Shown here: positions 6,431 through 16,093 of the stretch, piece after piece
Layout of the letters: every line of letters starts with the position of its first letter
How positions within the stretch are numbered: the first letter of the stretch is position 1
Source of the DNA: Lewinellaceae bacterium
Lineage (GTDB): Bacteria > Bacteroidota > Bacteroidia > Chitinophagales > Saprospiraceae
Length of the DNA stretch: 60,025 nucleotides
Direction of reading: 5' to 3'
NCBI GenBank assembly: GCA_020636325.1
Contig: JACJYC010000028.1
Span: 1 to 60,025, forward strand
Notes under the pieces: generated by a model
What the model saw: the letters and a program-made list of their open reading frames with translations, nothing else
The model's database searches: none
Told to the model about the DNA's origin: nothing
Program-made: the position numbers and the translations under genes

Positions 6431-8788
6431 TCACTCACTCCGCAAGCTCTCCACCGGTTTCGCCATCGCGGCCCGCAAGGTATTGGCGCTCACCACGACC
6501 AACGTCAGCGCGAGAATCCCGGCGCCCACAGCGGTGAACACCCAGATCCCGATGTTCGTGTGGTAGGTATATTTCCGGAGCCAGTTGTCCATCAGCCACC
6601 AGGTGAGCGGGACCGCCAGTACGAACGCGATCAGCACCAGTTTCAGGAATTCCTTCGACACCAGCATCAGGATCTGATTCACCGATGCGCCCAGCACCTT
6701 GCGGATGCCGATCTCCCGGATCCGTTTCTCAATGGTGAAGGACACCAGTCCCGCCAGGCCGATACAGCAGATGAAGATGGCCAGCGCGGCGAAAATATTG
6801 GTCAGTTTGCTGATGAGTTCTTCGGTCAGGAATTTTTTGCCGAATTCCTGGTCGGCAAACTGGTATTCGAACGGATACTTAGGATTGAACTGTTTGAAGA
6901 CCGGTTCGATCACCTGCAGGGCTTCCTGGGGCTTCACGCCTTCTTTCAGGCGCAGGCTGATGGAATTGGCGTTTCCCGGGTCAAAAAACACCATCATCGG
7001 GTCGACGGGCTGGAACGGCGAATCCATCACGACATTCTCCGTAACGCCGATAACGGTAAAGGGCCGCCCGTAACGCAGCTGCATGCCGACCGGGTCTTTC
7101 AACCCCATCGCTTCCACGGCCGCCTGGTTGAGGAGCATGGCGGAAGAATCGGAAGGCGCGCCGGTAAAATCCTTGCCGGCGATCATCTTTATCCCCAAGG
7201 TTTCCGTGAAGCTGACATCGGAGGTGTTGCCGGTGAAGATGATCTGCGATCCTTCCGGCTGGCCCTCCCAATGCGGCGCGGGCGACCGCCACCAGACCTC
7301 GGTTATGGGCGACAGGGTCCGGGTCATGGCCTCTACCATGCCGGTTTTGGACAATTCCTGCCGGATGGCCTCAAAATTCTTCTGGGTGTCTTCGGTAGCC
7401 GGTACCATGATCAGGTTGTCGGGGTTGTAGCCCATGTCCCGGTTGCGGGTATGCTGGATTTGCTGATAAACAATGATGGTGGCGGAAATCAGCAAAATGG
7501 AGATCACAAACTGGCCCACCACCAGGACGCGCCGGGGCAGGGCGGCCTTTTTTCCGGTCAGGAAGGTGCCCTTCAGCACTTTCAGCGGATTGAAGGAAGA
7601 GAGGTACAACGCCGGGTAACTGCCCGCTACGATACCCGTGACGGCGATAAGCGCCAGGCCGCCGAGCCAGAATACGGGCTGCGAAAAGTCGAGGGTGAGG
7701 CGTTTGTCGACCAGCAGGTTGAAGGCCGGCATCAGCAGATAAACGGCGGCAATGGCGAATACGAACGAAATAACCGCCAGGATCATCGACTCAAAGAAGA
7801 ATTGCAGGACCAGCTGCTTCTTGTCCGACCCCAGGGTTTTCCGGACGCCGACCTCCTTGGCCCTCTTCTCGGACCGGGCGGTAGAGAGGTTCATGAAATT
7901 CACGCAGGCGATCAGGAGGATGATCAGCGCAATGACGGCAAAAAGCCGCACGTATTCGATCATGCCGCCGACGTTCTTCCCGTCCTTGAAATCGCTGTAC
8001 AGCCGCCATTTGCTCATCGGGAAGGCAAAATAAGTGCTGATCTTTTTATCGATCTCGTCGTGCTCGTATTTGATGTCGTTGATGCCCTTTTCCACGGATT
8101 GCAGGTCGGCCCCGGCCACCGGTTGGACGTACAGCTCCCACGACGAGTTCTGCCAGTTGTTCATAGCCCGCTGCAGATCCTCATCGGCGAAATTGAAGGG
8201 CATGATATAATCGAATTGCAGGGTGGAATTCGAAGGCGGATCGGCCACAACGGCCGACACTTTGTACACCTGGTCGTTGTCGACCGTAAGGCTTTTGTCC
8301 AGCGGGTCGGCATCCCCGAAAAAGGCCGTGGCCGCCGATTGGGTCAGTACGATGAAGGTGGGTTCGGCAACGGCTGTTTTGGGATCCCCTTTGATGAATT
8401 GCCAGGAGAACATATCGAAGTAACGCTCGCTGACGGTATACCCCGATTTTTTCAGTTTGGTCCTTTCGTATTCCAGAAAAACCTGCTGGGGGTGGGTCGT
8501 AACCACGGCGTTCTTCACCTGCGGCATATTCTCCCCGATCGCTTTTGCAAACGGCAGCACCATGTTCCGGTCCGTAAAGACCTGGTTGTTGAAGTCCCGG
8601 TGCGCGATCACCTGGTAAATATCCGCGTAGTTGGCCTGAAACTTATTGTAGCTAAGCTCGTCGCGCACCCACAGCAGGATAAAGATGGTGCAAGCCAGGC
8701 CGATGGTCAGGCCTAGAATATTGGTGGCAGAGAACCCCTTGTTTCTGAAGAGGTTGCGCCAGGCGATTTTCATATAATTCTGGAACAT
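6431..8788 (-). CDS. MacB/FtsX-type ABC permease, paralogue 2 of 17 (last gene of operon A)
   Basis: This 785-residue permease has FtsX 1 with KEVGVRKTLG at about 311-320 and FtsX 2 with REIGIRKVLGASVNQILMLV near residue 690. The periplasmic loop before FtsX 1 reads MSKWRLYSDFKDGKNVGGMI, which marks a subgroup shared with paralogues 5, 6, 12 and 17. An upstream Met at 8809 overlaps the end of permease 3 by 8 bp and could be used by coupled translation. I prefer 8788 (MFQNYMKIAWRNL) by alignment with the siblings. It is the distal gene of an eight-permease operon, followed by a repeat array and a hairpin. Confidence 0.92.
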   Translation of the reverse strand: MFQNYMKIAWRNLFRNKGFSATNILGLTIGLACTIFILLWVRDELSYNKFQANYADIYQVIAHRDFNNQVFTDRNMVLPFAKAIGENMPQVKNAVVTTHPQQVFLEYERTKLKKSGYTVSERYFDMFSWQFIKGDPKTAVAEPTFIVLTQSAATAFFGDADPLDKSLTVDNDQVYKVSAVVADPPSNSTLQFDYIMPFNFADEDLQRAMNNWQNSSWELYVQPVAGADLQSVEKGINDIKYEHDEIDKKISTYFAFPMSKWRLYSDFKDGKNVGGMIEYVRLFAVIALIILLIACVNFMNLSTARSEKRAKEVGVRKTLGSDKKQLVLQFFFESMILAVISFVFAIAAVYLLMPAFNLLVDKRLTLDFSQPVFWLGGLALIAVTGIVAGSYPALYLSSFNPLKVLKGTFLTGKKAALPRRVLVVGQFVISILLISATIIVYQQIQHTRNRDMGYNPDNLIMVPATEDTQKNFEAIRQELSKTGMVEAMTRTLSPITEVWWRSPAPHWEGQPEGSQIIFTGNTSDVSFTETLGIKMIAGKDFTGAPSDSSAMLLNQAAVEAMGLKDPVGMQLRYGRPFTVIGVTENVVMDSPFQPVDPMMVFFDPGNANSISLRLKEGVKPQEALQVIEPVFKQFNPKYPFEYQFADQEFGKKFLTEELISKLTNIFAALAIFICCIGLAGLVSFTIEKRIREIGIRKVLGASVNQILMLVSKEFLKLVLIAFVLAVPLTWWLMDNWLRKYTYHTNIGIWVFTAVGAGILALTLVVVSANTLRAAMAKPVESLRSE

Positions 8789-8801
8789 GGTCAATTGGTT
8801 T

Positions 8802-11165
8802 TCATTCACTTCTTAAACTTTTCACCGGATTGGTCAGCGCTGCCTTTACACTCTGGAAACTCACCGTGAGAAAAGCGATGACGATCGCCGCCGATCCGGC
8901 CAGTGCAAAGACGGTCCAGCCGATCTCAATCCGGTAGGCAAACCCGGCCAGCCATTTATTCATCAGATACCAGGCGACCGGCGATCCGATCACCAGGGCG
9001 AGCAGAACAAGTTTGAGAAAATCTTTGGATAAAAGCCCCACGATCCCGGCTACGCCCGCGCCGAGCACTTTGCGGATGCCGATCTCCTTGGTGCGTCGCT
9101 CGGCCGAATGCATGGCCAACCCGAACAGCCCGAGACAGGAGATCAGCAGGGCGATAAAGCTGAACGCCTGGAACAGTTGCCGGGCGCGGCCTTCCTTTTC
9201 ATACAACTTGGCGTATTGCTCATCCAGGAAGTTGTAGCGAAACGGAAAATCGGGTTGATTCGATTGCCAGAATCCGGTCAGGGAAGCGATCAGGCTTTGT
9301 GCCTCCCGGCCGGTGGTTTTCACGTAAACATTCCCCAGATATTTCGGGTCAAGGCTGAAAATATTGGGTTGAATAGCCTCCCGCAAAGAAGCCATATGCA
9401 CATCCTTTGTCACGCCGATCACCGTAACGGGTTCATTGTGGAAGCGAATCGCCTGACCGATAACGGGCGATTTCAGTCCCATTTCCCGCACAGCAGTCTC
9501 ATTGAGCAGCACTTCGTGTTCGTTCGTCGAATTGGGTTCGAATGTCCTTCCCGCCACCAGCTCCATCTTGAAGAAATCCAGGAAATTCGGCGCCACGCCC
9601 AGTTGGTTGATCGGAAATTCGAGATCGGCGGGCTTACCGTCCCAATCCAGGTCGGTAGTCGAGTTCCAGCCGGTGAAAAGGCTTCCGTTATAGGCCGTCA
9701 GATCATGCACTTCGGGCATTTTTTCCAGTTCAGCCTTAACAAAATCGTACTTCTTGGGAAAGTCCCAGATCGGGAATTCCAGCACTTGCTCCATGTCAAA
9801 TCCCAGGTCCTTTTCCTGCATATACTGCAACTGGCGCTGCATGATGAACGCGCAGATCAGCAAGCCTGAAGATGCCGCGAATTGCAATACCACCAGACTC
9901 TTGCGCAAGGAACCCGCCTTGCCCGGCAGCCATTCGCCTTTGATTGCATTCGCAGGCCGGAATGAAGACAGCAAGAGGGCCGGGTAGACGCCGGTCAATA
10001 CCCAAATGCCGGCAAAGGTAAGCCCCGTCACCTTCCACAAACCGGCGTCCAGCATGCCAATGTGGAACGTAATGCCGGAAAGTGATTTGTACAGCGGGGC
10101 GGCCACCTCCATGACCAACAGGGATGTCAACAGGGATGCGGTGAGCAAAACGGCCGTTTCCGTCCAGAACTGCCCGAACAATTGAATGCGTTCCGCGCCT
10201 ACGATCTTCCGGACGCTGATCTCCTTCACCCGTTGGGTAGCTTGTGCAGTGGCCAGGTTGACATAGTTCATCGCAGCCAGCAGGAGGATGAGCAGGGCAA
10301 TGGCAAAGAATACCTTCACCATCCGGATCTGACCGGGTTCGCCGTCGGGTTTATACAGGTGCAGGGTCGTCAGGGGTTGCAGGCTGAAATAGATCTGGTC
10401 CTTCTCCAGCCGGTCGTTGTTCCGGTAGAGCTCATCCGTACATTTTTGGGCCAACACAGCGAGGTCGGCGCCCGGTTGGAGCGCCAGCCAGGTATGGTAA
10501 TTGTAGTTGCTCCAGTCTTCCTCCGGCAGTCGATAACAGGATTTGGGGTTCTCCAGGCAGCGCTGGGTAAGCAGGGCATTGTTCAGGACAAAATCGAACC
10601 GGTACGTCGAATTCTCCGGCGGATCCGCCATTACGCCGCTGACCGTAAGGGTCATCCCCTGGTGTTCGATGGTTTTGCCGACAGGATCGGCCGGGCCGAA
10701 AAACCGCTGCGCCGCACTTTCGGAAAGTACGATCGATTTGGCGTCGTAAAACGGCTTTTCCGGGTCGCCCTTTTTCATTTCAAAATCGAATACCTGGAAA
10801 AAGGTACTGTCGACGATCCCGTAGCGATCTTCAAAAAAGCGCTTTTCATCTATCTTGAACAGGTCTGCACGCCGCATTTCCTTTACGCGCACCGTCATGG
10901 CCACTTCAGGCAGGTTGCGGCGAATATAGGTGGCAATGGGCTGGGGAGAATTGTCCCAGGTGTCGAAACCCTTCACATTGGCATTGACCCTGTAGAGATC
11001 GGCGGCATGCCGGTGAAATTTATCAAAGCTCATTTCGTGTTGCACCCAGAACAGGAGCATCAGGCCGGTAGCGAGCCCGATTCCCATCCCGCCGATGTTG
11101 AGCAGCGTGTACACGCGGTTGCGCAACAGGTTGCGGATGGCGACTTTCAGATAATTCCGGAACAT
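8802..11165 (-). CDS. MacB/FtsX-type ABC permease, paralogue 3 of 17
   Basis: This 787-residue two-core, two-FtsX permease starts MFRNYLKVAIRNLL. The first coupling motif is altered to KEISVRKIVG, while the second is canonical, KEIGIRKVLGAGVAGIVGLL. The first periplasmic core has a close cysteine pair at residues 203 and 210 (CLENPKSC), which could form a disulfide and which I do not see in its neighbours. The loop before FtsX 1 (LTTLHLYKPDGEPGQIRMVK) is short. It lies 16 bp downstream of permease 4 and its end abuts permease 2. Confidence 0.92.
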   Translation of the reverse strand: MFRNYLKVAIRNLLRNRVYTLLNIGGMGIGLATGLMLLFWVQHEMSFDKFHRHAADLYRVNANVKGFDTWDNSPQPIATYIRRNLPEVAMTVRVKEMRRADLFKIDEKRFFEDRYGIVDSTFFQVFDFEMKKGDPEKPFYDAKSIVLSESAAQRFFGPADPVGKTIEHQGMTLTVSGVMADPPENSTYRFDFVLNNALLTQRCLENPKSCYRLPEEDWSNYNYHTWLALQPGADLAVLAQKCTDELYRNNDRLEKDQIYFSLQPLTTLHLYKPDGEPGQIRMVKVFFAIALLILLLAAMNYVNLATAQATQRVKEISVRKIVGAERIQLFGQFWTETAVLLTASLLTSLLVMEVAAPLYKSLSGITFHIGMLDAGLWKVTGLTFAGIWVLTGVYPALLLSSFRPANAIKGEWLPGKAGSLRKSLVVLQFAASSGLLICAFIMQRQLQYMQEKDLGFDMEQVLEFPIWDFPKKYDFVKAELEKMPEVHDLTAYNGSLFTGWNSTTDLDWDGKPADLEFPINQLGVAPNFLDFFKMELVAGRTFEPNSTNEHEVLLNETAVREMGLKSPVIGQAIRFHNEPVTVIGVTKDVHMASLREAIQPNIFSLDPKYLGNVYVKTTGREAQSLIASLTGFWQSNQPDFPFRYNFLDEQYAKLYEKEGRARQLFQAFSFIALLISCLGLFGLAMHSAERRTKEIGIRKVLGAGVAGIVGLLSKDFLKLVLLALVIGSPVAWYLMNKWLAGFAYRIEIGWTVFALAGSAAIVIAFLTVSFQSVKAALTNPVKSLRSE

Positions 11166-11181
11166 GTCATAAGATTTTGAG

Positions 11182-13650
11182 TTATTCCGATTTCAATGAT
11201 TTCGCCGGGTTGGTCAGCGCCGCCCGGATGCTCTGGAAACTCACCGTGAGGAAGGCGATCCCGAGCGCCAGCGAACCCGCTAACACAAACACCCACCAGT
11301 CGATGTCAATCCGGTATGGATATTCCTGCAGCCATCGATTGGCAAAATACCAGGCCAATGGGATGGCCAGCGCCAATCCCGCCAGTACCAGTTTCAGGAA
11401 GTCGCCGGATAACAGCGCCACAATGCCCGCAGTGCTCGCGCCCAACACTTTCCGGATGCCGATCTCGCGGGTGCGCAAAAAGGTCATATAGGAAGCCAGA
11501 GCAAACAGCCCCAGACAGGCGATCAATACCGTGAGCAAAGTGAAAAAGCCGAGTATCCGGCCGAACCGGCGGTCGGCTTCGTAAAGCCGTTGGTAACTTT
11601 CATCCAGGAATTTGTATTGAAATACATTGCCGGGGAAAAACGACTCAAAGGTCGATTGGGCAAATCCGAGGGTTGCTTCCATATCATTGCCGTCCATTCG
11701 GATCGATATTTTATCGTAGGTGCCGATAGACGGGATGAACAAAAGCGGTTCGATGGGATGGTGGAGCGACATTTCATGGAAATCCGGCAGCACCCCGACA
11801 ATCGTACGGTCGCGGTTCCAGACCTTGATGGTCTGCCCAAGCGCCGATTCCGCTGACGGATAGTCGAACATTTTGACGGCAGCTTCATTCAACACCACCT
11901 TGTCGAAATCCTGGTTCCAGGCGTAGTCGGTTTCGCGCAGAAAGCGGCCCGCCGCCGGTTTCATGCCGTAGGTATCCGCGTAGTCGTAATCGGTGACGAT
12001 AAAACTGCAGGTGTATTGCTCGGAGCCGGGGTTATCGCCCGTTTTTTCGATCTGGAATACCCGGCCGTGCCAGTTGTCGTCTACCGTCCGGTTGGAGGTT
12101 GCCGCGTGCAGGATATGGGCATTGGTCAGCAGCTTGTCCTTGAAGGCATGGACCTTATCGATAAAGGTGCTGTCAAACCGGAAAAGCCGCGGTGAGTTGA
12201 CCGTAATGACCTGCTCGATGTCCATTCCCAGGTCCTGCCTGTTCATAAAGGCAATTTGGCGCGCCACCAGCCAGGTGCCCGTGATGAGGGCGATCGATGC
12301 CGTGAACTGGAAGACCACCAGGCCTTTCCGCAGTCCTGCCCCGCCGCCGCGGATACCGCCGGCGCCGGAAGCCGGGCCGCCTTTGAGCACATTCGATATA
12401 TGGGACGACGACAGGAGCCAGGCCGGGTAAGCGCCGGAGGCCAGCACCCCGGCCGCTACCAGCGCCAGCATCATAACCGCCAGGGAATAGTTGCCGCTGC
12501 CGGTGAAATGAAGCGCCGAACTGTCGAGTCCGAAATTGGAGGAGAACCAGGGCTTCACGAGCCGAACGAGCTCCCAGGCCACCGCCAGCGCCAGGGCATT
12601 GATGACAAAAGACTCGGTCAGGAACTGTCCGATCAGCATGCCGCGACGGGCGCCCACCACTTTGCGAAGGCCCACCTCTTTTGCCCGTTCGATGGCCCGC
12701 GCCGAAGACAGGTTGACGTAATTGATCCAGGCGAGCACCAGGATAAAAAAGGCGATGATCAGCAATGACCATACCGCCTTTCCGTTGGCGGTCACGCCGA
12801 TCTCGTATTCCAGACCGGCGGAATACAGGTGCGCGTCCTTTAAAGCCTGCAGACTGAATACCTCCCGGCTGCCGGACACTTCCGTTCCCCGGAAATGCCG
12901 CTCGCTGAATGCCGGGAATTTAGCCTCCAGCGCAACGGGATCCGCGTCCGGTTTGAGCTCCAGGAAATGCCAGAAATCCGACCAGGTCCAGCTTTCATCC
13001 GCATCCTTTCCCCGGATCCGGATAAAGGAATCATAGGAGACCAGCACATTGAACTGAAGAAATGAATTGGCCGGCACATCCTCTGCGACACCTACGATCT
13101 TGAAAGGGTTATCGTCGTTTTCCATAAAGATCTCCTCCCCCACCACCTGATCATAACGCCCTTTGGCCCCGGGGAAATACTGGTCGGCAACCGAACGCGT
13201 GAGAATGACTTCGTTGGTCTCATCCAGGAGCTTCACCCCTTCGGCTGCCAGCAGCGGAAAGTCGAACATTTCCAGAAAATGCTCATCAGCCCACAACAGG
13301 CCTTCCTGTTCCGCCAGCTTGTCATCGTGGCGGATGTATACGTTGCCGCCGGGTTTGACGCGGGCGTGGTTGGCGATTTCCGGGAAATCACTCTGCATGG
13401 CGGCGCCGATGGTCGGGTAAGTAATCGTTCCTTTCTGGATGGATTTGCCGTTCTGGATGCGCTCATTGACCACCCGGAAAATACGGTCCTTCTTCGCATG
13501 GAAGTTATCGAAACTCATTTCGAAGCCCACATATTGCAGCAGCAGCATGCAGGCAGCCATACCTATGGCCAGCCCGCCGATCAGGATGACGGATTGCCCC
13601 TTATTGCGCAGCAAATTGCGAAAGGCAATCTTAAAATAGTTCTTCAGCAT
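11182..13650 (-). CDS. MacB/FtsX-type ABC permease, paralogue 4 of 17
   Basis: At 822 residues this is the longest paralogue. Extra length comes from a longer first core domain and a glycine-rich cytoplasmic linker (GGPASGAGGIRGGGAG) before the helix that precedes the second core. Coupling motifs are KEVGLRKVVGARR in FtsX 1 and REIGIRKVLGASTAGIVALL in FtsX 2, the latter preceded by SYMTFLRT instead of the usual AEQRT. I chose Met at 13650 (MLKNYFKIAFRNLL); Met at 13674 adds eight residues and lies only 19 bp from the stop of permease 5. It is an internal operon A gene. Confidence 0.92.
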   Translation of the reverse strand: MLKNYFKIAFRNLLRNKGQSVILIGGLAIGMAACMLLLQYVGFEMSFDNFHAKKDRIFRVVNERIQNGKSIQKGTITYPTIGAAMQSDFPEIANHARVKPGGNVYIRHDDKLAEQEGLLWADEHFLEMFDFPLLAAEGVKLLDETNEVILTRSVADQYFPGAKGRYDQVVGEEIFMENDDNPFKIVGVAEDVPANSFLQFNVLVSYDSFIRIRGKDADESWTWSDFWHFLELKPDADPVALEAKFPAFSERHFRGTEVSGSREVFSLQALKDAHLYSAGLEYEIGVTANGKAVWSLLIIAFFILVLAWINYVNLSSARAIERAKEVGLRKVVGARRGMLIGQFLTESFVINALALAVAWELVRLVKPWFSSNFGLDSSALHFTGSGNYSLAVMMLALVAAGVLASGAYPAWLLSSSHISNVLKGGPASGAGGIRGGGAGLRKGLVVFQFTASIALITGTWLVARQIAFMNRQDLGMDIEQVITVNSPRLFRFDSTFIDKVHAFKDKLLTNAHILHAATSNRTVDDNWHGRVFQIEKTGDNPGSEQYTCSFIVTDYDYADTYGMKPAAGRFLRETDYAWNQDFDKVVLNEAAVKMFDYPSAESALGQTIKVWNRDRTIVGVLPDFHEMSLHHPIEPLLFIPSIGTYDKISIRMDGNDMEATLGFAQSTFESFFPGNVFQYKFLDESYQRLYEADRRFGRILGFFTLLTVLIACLGLFALASYMTFLRTREIGIRKVLGASTAGIVALLSGDFLKLVLAGLALAIPLAWYFANRWLQEYPYRIDIDWWVFVLAGSLALGIAFLTVSFQSIRAALTNPAKSLKSE

Positions 13651-13693
13651 TTCAGGAATTTTCGGGTGATTCAATGTTTATGCAAGTTCCGGG

Positions 13694-16063
13694 CTACTCG
13701 CTCCGCAGGCTTTTCACCGGGTTGGCCAGCGCCGCCCTGACGCTTTGAAAACTAACGGTCAGGAACGCCACTGCCAGCGCAAGCCCGCCGGTAACCGGGA
13801 ATACCCACCACGGGACATGGATCCGGTATTCAAAATTCCGGAGCCAGGTATCGGCGGCCCACCAGGCCAGCGGGGAAGAAATGACCAACGACAGCGCGAC
13901 CAGCTTAAGGAAGTCTTTCGACAACAGGCCGACGATCCCGCTTACCCTGGCGCCGAGCACCTTCCGGACCCCGATCTCCTTGGTGCGCCGTTCGGCAGCA
14001 AACGCCGCCAGACCGAAAAGCCCAAGGCAGCAGATCACAATGGCCAGCGTTGCGAAGATCAGCGACAAACTGCCTACCGTGGCCTCGCTGCGGAACAGCC
14101 GGTCAAATTCATCATCCAGGAATTTATAATCGAACGGGAATCCCGGATTATGCGCCTGCCATATCTTTTCTACGGAGGACAATGCGCCGGGAAGGTCCTG
14201 CCCCGGTTTGAACCGGACAAAAACCACCCCGTTCCTCGGTTGATCGCAGAACATGATGAGCGGCTCCAGATTGCCGTACATGTCGCCGAACCGGAAATCC
14301 TTCATGACGCCGACAATCCGGAATTTGTCGTCTCCGGTCTGGATAAGCTGGCCGGCCACCTCTTCCTGCTTGCTGTCGCGGCGGATCAGGTTTGCGAAGG
14401 TCTCGTTGACAATGACGGACATCGAATCCAGGGCCGGGTTTTCATAAAAATCCCGGCCTTCACTGAGTTCCATGCCCAGTGTTTTGATGTATTCCGGGCT
14501 GCCCCAGTTCATCGCGACGAGCTTGTCCACAGCGGGATCCTTTCCCTGCCAGCTGAATCCGCCCCCGCTGCTGCCGATGTTCAGTACCGCATCGCTCGAC
14601 CGGGCAACATTCTCCACCTGCCCGGTAGCCATCAATTCCTGTCTGATCGCGGAGTATCCCGCATCGACCTGTTCGGTGATTTTCATATAGATCACCCCTT
14701 CCTTCTCATAACCCAGGTGGCGATTCTTGACGTGGCTGATCTGCTTATAGATCACAATGGTGCAGAAAATGAGGAAAACGGACACGCAAAACTGTGCCAC
14801 AACCAGTCCTTTCCGGATCGAAACCGCTCCGCCGACTCGTTTTGACATGCCCTTCAATACGGCGAGCGGCCGGAAAGAGGATAAGTAAAACGATGGGTAG
14901 CTGCCGGCGAGTACTCCGCTGATGAGGGCAACGGCCAGCAAGATGGATGCATGCCGGTAATCGGACAGGTCGATGGTCAATTGTTTGTCGACCAGCGCAT
15001 TGAAGGCGGGAAGCGCCAGTTTCAGGAGGCCTGTCGCGAGGAGGGTTGCCAGCAGGGAGGTCAGGATCGCTTCGCTGAGGAATTGCCCCGCAAGGGAATT
15101 CCTGCCGGCGCCGACCACCTTCCGCACGCCGACCTCGCGGCTCCTGTTCTCCGAACGCGCGGTGGTCAGGTTCATATAATTGAAGCAGGCGATCAGGAGG
15201 ATAAAGGCCGCAATGATGCTGAACAGCCGGACGTATTCTATGCGGCCCTTGCCCGTATTCTTGCCTTCCTTGAACTCGCTGCGCAGGTGCCAGTCCTTCA
15301 TGGGGAACAGGAACGGCCGGGCGGCTGCGTTTTCTTCCTTGGTCTGAATGAAACCGAACAGCTTGCGGTTGACGGCAGCCGAATCCGAGGCGGCATTGAG
15401 CAGCGCCAGGGTTTGCACCCCGTTGGTTTGCCAGTCGTTCCACCACCGGTTTTCTTTTTCAAAGATCCGGAAAGATCCGAGCCATTCGAATTGGATGGTG
15501 GAATTCGGCGGCGGGTTTTCCGCCACCCCTGTGATTTTGAAATCTTCCCGGTTATTGACCCTCAGGGTTTTCCCCATCGGCGATTCCTTTCCGAAGAATT
15601 TCTCACCCATCCGCCGGGTCACGATCAGTGCGTTCGTTTCCTGCAAAGCCGTTTTGGGGTCGCCTTCCAATAAGGGGAAACTCAAAATGTCCAGAAATGA
15701 GGTATCCACCAGGTACCCTTCCTCAAAAGTGCTCTTGTCGCCCAGAGAAAAGGCATAGCGGTCGCCCCAGTCAAACCGGGCGGTCTGGGCAATTTCCGGG
15801 ATCTCCGCCTTGATGGCGCCGGCCAGCAACCCGGGTTGGGAAGAGAACGTGTACGTCTGCCCTTCGTAGGTCTGGTTTTCGACGATCCGGAATATGCGGT
15901 CCGCTTTCTCGTGAAAAGCATTGTACGATACCTCGTCCTCCACCCACAACAGGATGAGCGCGGCGCAGGCTATCCCTACCGACAATCCGGCGATATTGAG
16001 CAGGCTGAAGGATTTGTGTTTCAGCAAATGGCGAATGGCGAGTTTCAGATAATTTTGAAACAT
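13694..16063 (-). CDS. MacB/FtsX-type ABC permease, paralogue 5 of 17
   Basis: This 789-residue permease belongs to the LYS/FK-loop subgroup: MKDWHLRSEFKEGKNTGKGR precedes FtsX 1. Motifs are REVGVRKVVGAGRNSLAGQF and KEIGVRKVLGARVSGIVGLL. The first core has PMGKTLRVNNREDFKITGV and ENPPPNSTIQFEW, the signature MacB-core strands. The gap to the upstream permease 6 is 30 bp, the largest inside operon A, with no promoter that I can see. Confidence 0.92.
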   Translation of the reverse strand: MFQNYLKLAIRHLLKHKSFSLLNIAGLSVGIACAALILLWVEDEVSYNAFHEKADRIFRIVENQTYEGQTYTFSSQPGLLAGAIKAEIPEIAQTARFDWGDRYAFSLGDKSTFEEGYLVDTSFLDILSFPLLEGDPKTALQETNALIVTRRMGEKFFGKESPMGKTLRVNNREDFKITGVAENPPPNSTIQFEWLGSFRIFEKENRWWNDWQTNGVQTLALLNAASDSAAVNRKLFGFIQTKEENAAARPFLFPMKDWHLRSEFKEGKNTGKGRIEYVRLFSIIAAFILLIACFNYMNLTTARSENRSREVGVRKVVGAGRNSLAGQFLSEAILTSLLATLLATGLLKLALPAFNALVDKQLTIDLSDYRHASILLAVALISGVLAGSYPSFYLSSFRPLAVLKGMSKRVGGAVSIRKGLVVAQFCVSVFLIFCTIVIYKQISHVKNRHLGYEKEGVIYMKITEQVDAGYSAIRQELMATGQVENVARSSDAVLNIGSSGGGFSWQGKDPAVDKLVAMNWGSPEYIKTLGMELSEGRDFYENPALDSMSVIVNETFANLIRRDSKQEEVAGQLIQTGDDKFRIVGVMKDFRFGDMYGNLEPLIMFCDQPRNGVVFVRFKPGQDLPGALSSVEKIWQAHNPGFPFDYKFLDDEFDRLFRSEATVGSLSLIFATLAIVICCLGLFGLAAFAAERRTKEIGVRKVLGARVSGIVGLLSKDFLKLVALSLVISSPLAWWAADTWLRNFEYRIHVPWWVFPVTGGLALAVAFLTVSFQSVRAALANPVKSLRSE

Positions 16064-16093
16064 GATTTCCCGATTTTGATGGTTGATCTGGTT

